A stretch of 21,398 nucleotides of DNA. Source: JBKBRC01 sp046292345. GTDB lineage: Bacteria > Bacteroidota > Rhodothermia > Rhodothermales > Rubricoccaceae. The translations under genes were made by a program, and so were the position numbers. This document shows, one piece after another, positions 1-8,706 of the stretch (position 1 is the stretch's first letter; each line of letters begins with the position of its first letter). Where the stretch lies: assembly GCA_046292345.1 (NCBI GenBank), contig JBKBRC010000040.1:1-21398 (forward strand). Reading direction: 5' to 3'. Below the pieces are notes generated by a model, which made no database searches, was not told the DNA's origin, and was given only the letters and a program-made list of their open reading frames with translations.

Positions 1-1376
1 GTGCGGCCGGCCGGCGGGCCGGCCGGCGGGCTGGCCGGCGCCGCGTCGCCCGCGCCGGACGCGGGCTCCTCCAGGGCGTCGAGCTCGATGCGGAACGTGG
101 TGCCGGCGCCGGGGCGCGTCGCGTGCAGCGCGAGCGTGCCGCCATGGTACTCGTTGACGATGCGCCGGGCGAGGCTGAGCCCGAGGCCCCAGCCGCGCTT
201 CTTGGTCGAGAAGCCGGGCCGGAAGATGTGCCGCGCCGTCGCGCGGTCCATGCCTTTGCCGGTATCGGCCACCTCGATCACCGCGCAGTCCTCCTGCCGG
301 AAGGCCCGCATGCGGATCTCGCCCCCGCCCGGCATGGCGTCGAGAGCATTCTTGAGCAGGTTCTCGATCACCCACTCGAACAGGTCCGGGTTGAGCGCGG
401 CCACGAGGTCGTCGGGCGCCTCGACCGAGAGCGTCACGGCCGGGCCGCTGCGCGGCAGCCGGCGGCGCATGTAGTCGGCCACGCCGTGCAGCACGGCCGC
501 CACGGGCGTCGGCTCGAGCTCGGGCAGAGACCCGATCTGCTCGAAGCGGTCGGCGACGCGGCGCAGGCGCTCCACGTCGCGCTCGAGCTCGTCGGCGATG
601 GGCGCGGCGGCGCCCTGCTCGTCTTGGAGCCGCAGCAACTCGATCCACCCGATCATGCTCGAGAGCGGCGTGCCGAGCTGGTGCGCCGCCTCCTTGGCCA
701 TGCCCACCCACAGGCTGGACTGCTCGCTGCGGCGTACGTACGAGAAGCTCAGGTAGCCGACGAGAATGAAGAGCGACACGAACAGCAGCTGCACGAGCGG
801 GAACCAGCGGATGAGCCGCGCCAGGTCGCTCTCGCCGTAGTGGATCAGCTGGACCGCGCCGGGCCCGTAGACGAGCCGGATGGGCGGGTTGAGCGCGTCC
901 ATCTCGGCCGCGAGCGCGAGCAGGCGGGCCTGCACGGCCTCGGGGCCGGCGCTCGAGTCCACGCGCACGTTGCGCGCGCCGGTCACGGACGTGCCCGCCT
1001 CGTCGGTGATGATGGCGGGCACGTTGAAGCGCGCCGGCTCAACGATCTCGGTAAACACGAAGTCCAGCGCGTCGCCCGAGGGCTGCTCCTCGGCCCAGGC
1101 GAGGGCCTCGCGCAGGCGCTGCACGCGCGCCGCCGGCAGGCGCGCCGCCGCGACGACGCTGTCGAGCTCGGGCCACGCGTCCGCGAACGGGTTGGGCGCC
1201 ACCGCGGCACGGCTCTGGTACTCGACCGCGCGCGCCCACAGCTCGACGGCCGCCTCGTCCTGCGCCTGGAGCCGGTCGGCGAGGCGGTTGGTGAAGACGA
1301 GCGACGAGACCGCGATCACAACGGCCCCGACGATCAGGCCGAGCTTGAGGCGGGTGCTGGTGCGGTAGGCCTGCAC
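1..1376 (-). CDS. Membrane sensor histidine kinase, 3' end cut by window edge
   Basis: This is a sensor kinase that should autophosphorylate on histidine and pass phosphate to a response regulator not seen here. About 458 residues are visible and the frame is still open at the left edge. A transmembrane helix lies at about residues 10-30. An extracytoplasmic region of about 160 residues follows, and a second helix (LIRWFPLVQLLFVSLFILVG) ends just before the kinase core. The H-box is AHQLGTPLSSMIGW, with the phospho-acceptor at about His232. The ATPase domain has the N-box NLLKNALDAM, the G1 box VADTGKGM and the G2 box WGLGLSLARRI. There is no room for a HAMP linker between the second helix and the H-box. 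The visible C-terminus is a Pro/Ala/Gly tail encoded by a 12-bp repeat. The GTG at 1376 is my choice of start; a TTG at 1409 in the same frame is possible. The gene follows purA on the same strand. The family is certain, the signal unknown. Confidence 0.9.
   Translation of the reverse strand, partial: MQAYRTSTRLKLGLIVGAVVIAVSSLVFTNRLADRLQAQDEAAVELWARAVEYQSRAAVAPNPFADAWPELDSVVAAARLPAARVQRLREALAWAEEQPSGDALDFVFTEIVEPARFNVPAIITDEAGTSVTGARNVRVDSSAGPEAVQARLLALAAEMDALNPPIRLVYGPGAVQLIHYGESDLARLIRWFPLVQLLFVSLFILVGYLSFSYVRRSEQSSLWVGMAKEAAHQLGTPLSSMIGWIELLRLQDEQGAAAPIADELERDVERLRRVADRFEQIGSLPELEPTPVAAVLHGVADYMRRRLPRSGPAVTLSVEAPDDLVAALNPDLFEWVIENLLKNALDAMPGGGEIRMRAFRQEDCAVIEVADTGKGMDRATARHIFRPGFSTKKRGWGLGLSLARRIVNEYHGGTLALHATRPGAGTTFRIELDALEEPASGAGDAAPASPPAGPPAGR
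7..42. repeat. 12-bp tandem repeat (about 3 copies) in kinase C-terminal tail
   Basis: The unit ccggccggcggg occurs at 7-18 and 19-30, with a degenerate third copy at 31-42. On the minus strand it encodes a repeating Pro-Ala-Gly-Pro tail at the end of the visible histidine kinase. The period is a multiple of three, so the reading frame is kept. The array may continue beyond the left edge. Confidence 0.75.
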
Positions 1377-1434
1377 GGCGGGCGCGAGAGGGCGAGCGCG
1401 AGCAGGCAAGCTACGGCGGCACGCCCCCTGCCCC

Positions 1435-1460
1435 GCTCGGCCGACAAGCTCAGCCGACGA
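1435..1460. repeat. 13-bp duplication spanning the purA stop codon
   Basis: Two adjacent 13-bp copies lie at 1435-1447 (gctcggccgacaa) and 1448-1460 (gctcagccgacga), differing at two positions. The purA stop (minus-strand TGA at 1450-1452) is in the second copy. The first copy lies in the 3' flank and carries CGA in place of the stop. It looks like a diverged duplication of the last codons of purA. Confidence 0.6.
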
Positions 1461-2745
1461 GCAGCGTCTCCTCGCGGCGTGGGCCCGTCCCGACGACGCG
1501 CACGGGCACGCGCAGGCGGTCGGCGATGAGGCCGAGGTAGTCGCGGGCCTCCGACGGCAGGTCCTCGTAGGCGCTCGCGCCGGAGAGCCCCGCCGGAATA
1601 GGCGGCAGCGACTCGTAGACCGGCTCGACGCGCCCGAGCGTGGCCGCGTCGGTCGGGAAGCGGTCGGTCGTCTTGGCGCCGATGCGGTAAGCCGTGCAGA
1701 CCTTGAGCTCGTCCATGCCCGCGAGCACGTCCATCTTGGTGACGGCCAGCTCGGTGAAGCCGTTGAGGCGGGCCGAGTAGCGGAGCGCGACGAGGTCGAG
1801 CCAGCCGCAGCGGCGGGGGCGGCCGGTCGTGGCGCCGAACTCGTGGCCGCGCGCGCGCAGCGCCTCGCCGGCAGCGCCGCCGAGCTCGGTCGGGAAGGGC
1901 CCGTTGCCCACGCGCGTCGAGTACGCCTTGACGATGCCGATGACGCGGTCGACGGCCGTGGGCGGCACGCCGAGGCCGGTGCAGCAGCCCCCGGCGGTGG
2001 GATGGCTGCTCGTGACGTAGGGGTAGGTGCCGTGGTCGACGTCGAGGAGCGCGCCCTGCGCGCCCTCGGCGAGGATGCGCCGGCCGTCCTCGAGCGCACG
2101 CGCGAGGAAGTCGACGGTGTCGGTCACGTAGGGGTCGATGCGGCGGTCGAAGTCGAGGTAGTCCTCGACCATGGCCTCCACGTCCAGGCCCTCGTCGCCG
2201 TAGATGGCCTGGAGCAGGGTGTTCTTCTCCTCGATGGCGGCCGTCAGGCGCGCGCGCAGGTTCTCGCGGTCGAGCAGGTCGACGACGCGGATGCCCTGGC
2301 GCGCGAACTTGTCCACATACGACGGCCCGATGCCGCGGCCGGTCGTGCCGATGGCGCCGGCGTCGCGGTAGCGCTCGCGCGCGGCGTCGAGGCGCTTGTG
2401 GTAGGGCATGATCAGGTGCGCGTTGTGCGAGATGAGCAGGCGCCCCTCGACGCGGAAGCCGAGGCGCTCGACCTGCGCGATCTCTTCCATCAGCGCGACC
2501 GGGTCGATGACGACGCCGTTGCCGATCACGCACGTCGTGCCTTCGTGGAAGATGCCGCTCGGGATCAGGTGGAGCACGAACTCGCGCTCGGGCTCGCCGT
2601 TCTGGCCGCCCCACTTGATCGTGTGCCCGGCGTTGGCCCCGCCCTGGTAGCGCGCGACGATGTCCATTTCAGGCGCGAGCAGGTCTACGACCTTGCCCTT
2701 TCCTTCGTCGCCCCACTGGGCGCCGATGACGACGGTGACTGGCAT
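1450..2745 (-). CDS. purA: Adenylosuccinate synthase
   Basis: PurA catalyses the GTP-dependent joining of IMP and aspartate to form adenylosuccinate, the first committed step from IMP to AMP, in the cytoplasm. The 431-residue length is normal for the family. The GTP-binding motif GDEGKGK is at residues 12-18 directly after the start, followed by GGANAGHT (35-42). Later come the active-site segment QGALLDVDHGTYPYVTSSHP, the VGNGPFPTEL motif and TGRPRRCGWLD. The ATG at 2745 places the P-loop in the family's usual N-terminal position, which fixes the start. The gene lies between the STAS gene upstream (135-bp gap) and the histidine kinase downstream. A weak promoter-like octamer, TAGTCTTC, is at 2816-2823 on the minus strand. 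The stop codon lies inside a 13-bp duplication. Confidence 0.98.
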   Translation of the reverse strand: MPVTVVIGAQWGDEGKGKVVDLLAPEMDIVARYQGGANAGHTIKWGGQNGEPEREFVLHLIPSGIFHEGTTCVIGNGVVIDPVALMEEIAQVERLGFRVEGRLLISHNAHLIMPYHKRLDAARERYRDAGAIGTTGRGIGPSYVDKFARQGIRVVDLLDRENLRARLTAAIEEKNTLLQAIYGDEGLDVEAMVEDYLDFDRRIDPYVTDTVDFLARALEDGRRILAEGAQGALLDVDHGTYPYVTSSHPTAGGCCTGLGVPPTAVDRVIGIVKAYSTRVGNGPFPTELGGAAGEALRARGHEFGATTGRPRRCGWLDLVALRYSARLNGFTELAVTKMDVLAGMDELKVCTAYRIGAKTTDRFPTDAATLGRVEPVYESLPPIPAGLSGASAYEDLPSEARDYLGLIADRLRVPVRVVGTGPRREETLLVG

Positions 2746-2879
2746 GACAGAGAGCGGACGCGCCGGAGGCGCCGGTGAGGGCGCGCCGCGCCGGTAAAGG
2801 CGCGTGGCACCGAGAGAAGACTACCGGGGGGAACTACCGGGGCAGGCCCGGCCGAGAAGGGCGGCACGCGGTGGGGTGC

Positions 2880-3215
2880 TCAGCCGAACGAGGCGACGGC
2901 ATCCTCGACCGAGTCGTAGGACTGGAAGACGCCCGCCAGACGCGTGATCAGCAGCAGCGAGCGCACGCGGTCGCCGACGCCGGCCAAGCGGAGGTCCCCG
3001 CCGCCGTTGCGGACGGTCGTGAGCGCGCCGATGAGCATGCCGAGGCCGCTCGAGTTCATGTGGCGCACCCCGCCGAGGTCCACGACGACGTTGCGCCGGC
3101 CGCGATGCGCGTGCAGCGCGTCGTGCAGCGCGGTCCCGTCGGGGCCGCCCATGGCGTCGCCCTCGAGGGCGATGACGAGCGCGTGCTCGCGCTCGGAGAC
3201 GTCGATGCGCATCAT
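2880..3215 (-). CDS. STAS-domain protein, anti-sigma factor antagonist-like
   Basis: This is a single STAS domain of 111 residues, the size of SpoIIAA/RsbV-type anti-anti-sigma factors. Such proteins bind an anti-sigma kinase when unphosphorylated and release its sigma factor. The signature DLGGVRHMNSSGLGMLIGA is at about residues 46-64; the first serine of the NSSGLG motif (about Ser55) is at the usual phosphorylation position. The start is set at the MM pair (ATG at 3215), because the domain begins right after it. An in-frame upstream extension to 3290 is rich in Pro and Arg and looks non-coding. The gene sits 84 bp after secF and 135 bp before purA. No partner kinase or phosphatase is in the window, so the pathway is unknown. 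A lipid- or transport-linked STAS role cannot be excluded. Confidence 0.9.
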   Translation of the reverse strand: MMRIDVSEREHALVIALEGDAMGGPDGTALHDALHAHRGRRNVVVDLGGVRHMNSSGLGMLIGALTTVRNGGGDLRLAGVGDRVRSLLLITRLAGVFQSYDSVEDAVASFG

Positions 3216-3299
3216 GCGGGGCAGGCGTGGGGCAAGCGGAGGAGGCACGGGCCGCGTCGTCGCCGCGCGGCCCGTGCAATCTACCCGCAACGCGCGTGC

Positions 3300-4238
3300 T
3301 CAGGCGCGCGCGGCGACGAGCTTCGTCTGGCGCTTGGCCGGGAAGCGCTCGCGCATCATGACCACGATCGGCGCCGCGACGAAGATGGACGAGTACGTGC
3401 CGATGCCGATGCCGACGAGCAGCGCGAGCGCGAACCCGCGCAGCACCTCGCCCCCGAAGAGGAAGAGCACGAACACGGTCAGCAGCGTCGTGCCGGACGT
3501 GATCACGGTGCGCGAGAGCGTCGAGTTGATGCCCCGGTCGACGATCTCCTCGAACGGCTTCGTCTTGAACAGCGCCGTGTACTCGCGGATGCGGTCGTAC
3601 ACGACGACGGTGTCGTTGATTGAGTAGCCGACGATGGTCAGCAGCGCCGCGATGATCGTCTGGTCGATCTGCATCGAGACGGGCGAGACCTCGTGCAGCA
3701 GCGCGAACAGCCCGAGCACGATCAGCACGTCGTGCGCGAGGCAGAGCACAGCGCCGACCGAGAAGCGCCAGTCGAAGCGGATGAAGACGTAGAGGAAGAT
3801 CACGAGCAGGCCGCCGAAGACGGCTGCGAGCGCGCCGCGCTGCAGGTCCTCGGCGAAGCGCGGCCCGACCGAGTCGACGCGCTGCACGGCCGGCGCGGCG
3901 CCGGGGAACGACGCCTCGAGCGTCTCGACGAGCGCGCGCTGCACGTCCTCGATCTCGCCGCCCTCGGTGGTGCGCACCAGGAGCGTCGTCGGGCCGCCGT
4001 AGGTCTTGGCCTCGGTGCCGGCGCCGAGCACGGGCGCCAGCGCCGAGCGCGCCTGCGTGGGCGAGACCGGCTCGGCCGTCTCGACGACGAACTCGGTGCC
4101 GCCCCGGAAGTCGATGCCGGCCTCAAGGCCGGGGTAGATGAGCGAGACCACGGCGACGAGCATCAGCACGCTCGAAGTGATCAGGCCGATGCGCCGGTTG
4201 GCGTGGAACGGAAAGTTGGCGTTTTCGAAGATCCGCAT
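3300..4238 (-). CDS. secF: Protein translocase subunit SecF
   Basis: SecF partners SecD in the inner membrane. The pair uses the proton motive force to help SecYEG-translocated proteins leave the channel on the outer side. The 312-residue length is typical. TM1 is at about residues 16-35, followed by the conserved GIDFRGGTEF (41-50), a periplasmic domain, and a block of five helices from about residue 135. The TM4-region motif GYSINDTVVVYDRIRE is at 204-219. The ATG at 4238 gives the expected N-terminus, with a short basic stretch before TM1. It lies 58 bp downstream of secD on the same strand, so the two are probably co-transcribed. The two subunits are separate genes, whereas many Bacteroidota carry a fused SecDF. 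Confidence 0.98.
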   Translation of the reverse strand: MRIFENANFPFHANRRIGLITSSVLMLVAVVSLIYPGLEAGIDFRGGTEFVVETAEPVSPTQARSALAPVLGAGTEAKTYGGPTTLLVRTTEGGEIEDVQRALVETLEASFPGAAPAVQRVDSVGPRFAEDLQRGALAAVFGGLLVIFLYVFIRFDWRFSVGAVLCLAHDVLIVLGLFALLHEVSPVSMQIDQTIIAALLTIVGYSINDTVVVYDRIREYTALFKTKPFEEIVDRGINSTLSRTVITSGTTLLTVFVLFLFGGEVLRGFALALLVGIGIGTYSSIFVAAPIVVMMRERFPAKRQTKLVAARA

Positions 4239-4296
4239 GGGAGTGGGGGATGCGTGCGCCGGCCCGGCCGCCGCTGGCGGGAGCCGGCGCGCAGGC

Positions 4297-6216
<1,920 letters not shown>

Positions 6217-6404
6217 GGTGTCGGCAGGTGGGAGGCCGGGGGCGCGAGAGGCGCCGCCGGCACGATGGCGAGAGCCGGCCGTCCGCGCCCTGCGCGCGTC
6301 CGGCGGTGGGGCACGCCGCCTCCGGCGCGCCTGGAAGGGAAGAACCGCGCCCGGGCGTGTGCGTCGGGCGCGCGCGCCGGGCCGGTCGTCAGAGCGCGCC
6401 TGCG

Positions 6405-6899
6405 TCAGGGGGCACGCGCGGGGTGGGCCCGCAGGGCGACGCGCGTGGCCGTGGTGCTCTCGGCCGGCGCAGCGCATCCTTCGGCCGCCAGGACCGGCGC
6501 AGCGCACGACGACGCGAGCACTCCGGGCGAGGCCGACGCGGGCGTGGGTGGCGGCGCGCCCTGGTGCGGCACAAGGCCATGCCGGGGCCCGTCCTCGGCC
6601 ATGAGCCCGAACACGTGCCCCGTCAGGAGCGCCGCGAGGGCTTCCTCCGGGTAGGCCGCGTCCGCGCCGGCGGCGCGCACGTAGGCATGCACGAACGCGC
6701 GCACGAACGCCTCCGGCGTGGCGGCCGGGCGAGCCGCCGCCAGGGCCTTCTCGACTGCCGAGGCGTCGCCGAGGCGGCTCTGGAGCGCGCTCGCATGCGC
6801 TTCGCGGGCCAGCGCGGCCGGCGCGAAGCTGAGCGCCGTCCCCGCAAGAAGCAGGAACGCCGTCAGGCGGCAGCAGAAGCGGTGGCGGAGACGGTGCAC
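6405..6899 (-). CDS. Small secreted protein of unknown function
   Basis: I do not recognise the family. The 164-residue product starts with a clear Sec signal peptide: a basic MHRLRHRFCCR head, the hydrophobic LTAFLLLAGTALSFAPAALA, and a likely cleavage after Ala-Leu-Ala. The mature region has an Ala-rich helical part (roughly residues 35-100). A Pro/Ala-rich tail follows, with two CAAP motifs about ten residues apart whose cysteines could form a disulfide. A promoter-like octamer, TAGCTTAC, sits 20 bp upstream of the ATG at 6899, which supports both the start and the reality of the gene. It lies 188 bp upstream of secD on the same strand. The gene could be a false ORF in this GC-rich DNA, but the signal peptide plus promoter make that less likely. 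Confidence 0.55.
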   Translation of the reverse strand: MHRLRHRFCCRLTAFLLLAGTALSFAPAALAREAHASALQSRLGDASAVEKALAAARPAATPEAFVRAFVHAYVRAAGADAAYPEEALAALLTGHVFGLMAEDGPRHGLVPHQGAPPPTPASASPGVLASSCAAPVLAAEGCAAPAESTTATRVALRAHPARAP

Positions 6900-6918
6900 G
6901 GCGGGCGGGCGGAGTACG

Positions 6919-6926
6919 GTAAGCTA
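6919..6926 (-). promoter_or_regulatory. Candidate -7 promoter element for the small secreted protein
   Basis: The minus strand reads TAGCTTAC, within GCGCTAGCTTAC, close to the Bacteroidota TAnnTTTG consensus. It lies 20 bp before the ATG at 6899. The GCGCTA context is shared with the asnS and merR upstream elements. No clear TTTG -33 element is visible. Confidence 0.4.
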
Positions 6927-7067
6927 GCGCACTCCCCGGCGAACGTCCACCGGGCATACGTTTGCACGTCGCAGCGCCAGCCCGCGTGCGCCGCCTGTGC
7001 ATCGGGGCATGCACGACGCGGCCACGCTGGGGCATCAGGACGTGCGTCTCAGCGTCGCTGTGCGCAG

Positions 7068-7346
7068 TCAGGCCACCTGCACGCCCTTCCAGAAGGCGAC
7101 GCGCCCGGCGATTTCGGCCGCAGCCGGCTTCGGCTCGGGGTAGTACCACGCGGCGTTTTCGTTGACCTTGCCGTCTACCTCCACGTGGTAGTAGTGCGCC
7201 TCGCCCTTCCAGGGGCAGCGCGTGCGGTGCCCGCTCGGGCGGAAGTAGCGCATCGCGAGCGCGCCGGGCGGGAAGTAGTGGTTGCCTTCGACGACGACGG
7301 TGTCGTCGCTCTCGGCGAGCGTGGCGCCGTTCCAAGTGGCGGTCAT
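7068..7346 (-). CDS. DUF427 family protein
   Basis: This is a 92-residue cytoplasmic protein spanning one complete DUF427 domain. Diagnostic blocks are VVVEGNHYFPP (about residues 18-28), TRCPWKGEAHYYHVEVDG (about 43-60), NAAWYYPEPKP and GRVAFWKGVQV at the end. The CPWKG and AWxYPxP motifs are the hallmark of the family. The biochemical role of the family is not established to my knowledge. The ATG at 7346 is chosen because the domain starts at once (MTATWNGATLAE); an upstream in-frame start at 7421 would overlap the preceding gene. It lies 11 bp after the stop of the encapsulin-like gene, so the two very probably form an operon. Confidence 0.92.
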   Translation of the reverse strand: MTATWNGATLAESDDTVVVEGNHYFPPGALAMRYFRPSGHRTRCPWKGEAHYYHVEVDGKVNENAAWYYPEPKPAAAEIAGRVAFWKGVQVA

Positions 7347-7357
7347 CGGAGCGCAGG

Positions 7358-7651
7358 CTAGGGCTCCAGACGCTCGGCGCGGACGTTCTCCGCCGCGTCT
7401 CTCGGGGCCGGGACGACGCACACGCGGTCTGCCCGGAACGGATCCACGACTACGGGTAGAAACTGCACCTGCTCGAAGTGGCCCGCCGCCCTCCCGTAGC
7501 GCTGCGCCACGGCGTGCCGCAGCCGCTCGTACGCCACCGGGCCGACGAGGATGTAGCGCGCTTCCATGCCCCCCTCACCCAGACCGCGCACGGCGTCGTC
7601 GATGAACGGCAGCAGAGCGCTGGTATCCGGAGAGGCTTCGAGAACGAGCAT
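7358..7651 (-). CDS. Small protein, possible truncated HK97-fold (family 4 encapsulin-like)
   Basis: This is a 97-residue protein starting at the ATG at 7651 (MLVLEASPDT). It has an N-terminal helix (about 10-25) and a central ARYILVGPVAYERLRHAVAQ (31-50). Next comes LPVVVDPFRADRVCVVPAP (65-83). The order of beta strand, Gly-Pro-x-Ala-Tyr helix, then a VVVDP turn and a VCVVPAP strand resembles the A-domain of HK97-type capsid and encapsulin shells. Family 4 encapsulins are described as stand-alone A-domains of about this size. I make this match by eye only. There is no signal peptide or membrane segment. It is the first gene of an operon with the DUF427 gene (11-bp gap) and is divergent from the hydrolase. 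It could instead be an unrelated small alpha/beta protein. Confidence 0.8.
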   Translation of the reverse strand: MLVLEASPDTSALLPFIDDAVRGLGEGGMEARYILVGPVAYERLRHAVAQRYGRAAGHFEQVQFLPVVVDPFRADRVCVVPAPRDAAENVRAERLEP

Positions 7652-7677
7652 GGCGATCGGGCGTGCAGCGTGCTCCG

Positions 7678-7685
7678 AGTATACT
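7678..7685. promoter_or_regulatory. Palindromic AGTATACT in a divergent promoter region
   Basis: The 57-bp gap between the leftward small-protein gene (start 7651) and the rightward hydrolase (start 7709) contains the self-complementary AGTATACT. It gives a -10-like TATACT in both directions, about 23-26 bp from each start codon. It is an AT-rich exception in a GC-rich gap, so it could serve both genes. No clear upstream promoter box is seen. Confidence 0.35.
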
Positions 7686-7708
7686 TCCCCCAGCCTACCC
7701 CCTCGACG

Positions 7709-8575
7709 ATGGACCACCGCACGGCGCACATACGCACGCCCGACGGGCTGACGCTCTTTACCCGGCACTGGCTGCCGTTCGGCGAGCCCGCGGCGCACGT
7801 CGTGCTCGCCCACGGCATCCATGAGCACAGCGGACGCTACGCCTACCCGGCCGGACAGCTCCTGCGCCGGGGTCTTGCCGTGCATGCGCTCGACCACCGC
7901 GGCCATGGGCAGTCCGAGGGCGCGCGCGGCACCGTCGAGCGCTTCGACGACTTCGTGGACGACCTCCGGCACTTCGTGCTCGAGGTGCGGGAGGCGCATC
8001 CGGACGCGCCGCTGTTCCTGATGGGCCACTCCATGGGCGGGCTCATGGCCGCCTCGTGCGTCGCACGGCACGGCGCGGCGCCGCTGGCCGGGCTGGTGCT
8101 CTCGTCGCCGGCGCTGCGCGTGGAGGTGCCGTGGCTGCTGCGCACCCTCGCGCCCGTCGTCGCGCGCTGGCTGCCCGCCGCCCCGGCCAAGCGGATCGAC
8201 CTCTCGCGGCTCTCGCACGACCCACGCGTGGCGCGGCAGTTCCGCGAGGACGAGCACGCCATCCGGCGCGGCGTCGGCGCGCGCCTCGGCTATGAGGTCA
8301 CGCAGGCCGCCGCGCGCCTCGACGCGCGCAGCGAGGCCTTCGCCCTCCCCCTCTACGTCTTCCACGGCACCGCCGACGCCATCACCGATCCGGAAGGCTC
8401 CCGCGCCTTCGTGGACGCGGCCCCCTCGCCCGACAAAACGCTTCGCCTCTACGACGGCCTCTACCACGAGACCCTGAACGAATACGAGCGCGACACCGTG
8501 ATCGGCGAACTCGCCGACTGGCTCGTCGCCCGCGCTGAGGCCGCGCGCGGCGACCGCGCAGAAGGCGCGGCCTGA
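7709..8575 (+). CDS. Alpha/beta hydrolase, monoacylglycerol lipase-like
   Basis: This is a 288-residue soluble serine hydrolase of the Hydrolase_4 / monoacylglycerol lipase type. The oxyanion region AHGIHEHSGRY is at about 34-44, followed by LDHRGHGQSEG (61-71). The nucleophile elbow GHSMGG puts the catalytic serine at about Ser108. The acid is probably Asp223 in HGTADAITDPEGS, and the base His253 in LYHETLNE. The YHExLNE ending and the HGxxEHSGRY block are characteristic of lysophospholipase/monoglyceride lipases, so glycerolipid hydrolysis is the likely activity. Exact substrate is not decided by sequence. The ATG at 7709 is chosen because the longer frame runs back through the divergent gene. 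No signal peptide is present. A strong hairpin terminator follows the stop. Confidence 0.93.
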   Translation: MDHRTAHIRTPDGLTLFTRHWLPFGEPAAHVVLAHGIHEHSGRYAYPAGQLLRRGLAVHALDHRGHGQSEGARGTVERFDDFVDDLRHFVLEVREAHPDAPLFLMGHSMGGLMAASCVARHGAAPLAGLVLSSPALRVEVPWLLRTLAPVVARWLPAAPAKRIDLSRLSHDPRVARQFREDEHAIRRGVGARLGYEVTQAAARLDARSEAFALPLYVFHGTADAITDPEGSRAFVDAAPSPDKTLRLYDGLYHETLNEYERDTVIGELADWLVARAEAARGDRAEGAA

Positions 8576-8580
8576 AACGC

Positions 8581-8616
8581 GCGGTGGCCGGTCTCCTCCG
8601 GGAGGCCGGCCACCGC
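8581..8616. terminator. GC-rich hairpin terminator after the hydrolase
   Basis: Arms gcggtggccggtctcc (8581-8596) and ggaggccggccaccgc (8601-8616) pair over 16 positions with one wobble. They close a tccg loop, so the RNA would have a C(UCCG)G tetraloop of the stable UNCG class. It begins 5 bp after the hydrolase stop. There is no T tract. Being symmetrical, it could also stop transcripts arriving from the leftward protease gene. Confidence 0.7.
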
Positions 8617-8706
8617 AGCGCACGGCGTCAGCGCACGGCGTCAGCGCACGGCGTCAGCGCACGGCGTCAGCGCACGACGTCAGCGCACGACGTCAGCGCA
8701 CGACGG
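8616..8706. repeat. 13-bp tandem array, 7 copies, spanning the protease stop codon
   Basis: Seven head-to-tail copies of cagcgcacgRcgt run without spacers from 8616 to 8706. The four copies at 8616-8667 read cacggcgt and the three nearest the gene read cacgacgt or cacgacgg. The minus-strand protease ends in the last copies, with its TGA at 8693-8695, so each further copy repeats the terminal Val-Arg-stop codons. The array touches the hairpin terminator on its left. Confidence 0.95.

Noticed and set aside
123..1529. Long plus-strand open frame over the histidine kinase (468 codons)
   Set aside because: It is an antisense shadow. The translation is His/Arg/Gly-rich with no domain, while the minus strand encodes an intact kinase with H, N, G1 and G2 boxes.
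2820..2842. actaccgggg repeated at 13-bp spacing between STAS and purA
   Set aside because: The match is short and imperfect in a G-rich stretch and does not span a stop codon. It is not strong enough to list as a repeat.
3216..3290. Longer start for the STAS gene (to 3290)
   Set aside because: The 25 extra residues are Pro/Arg-rich and lie outside the STAS domain. A weak TAGATTGC promoter-like sequence lies inside them.
6217..7335. N-terminal extension of the secD frame upstream of 6216
   Set aside because: The extension is Arg/Pro-rich, overlaps the secreted-protein and DUF427 genes in another frame, and would bury TM1. The ATG at 6216 gives the normal SecD N-terminus.
7652..8623. Minus-strand extension of the small encapsulin-like gene across the hydrolase
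   Set aside because: It is antisense to an intact alpha/beta hydrolase with its catalytic triad. The recognisable part starts at the ATG at 7651.
8616..8706. CRISPR array
   Set aside because: The 13-bp units are contiguous with no unique spacers, and no cas gene is present.
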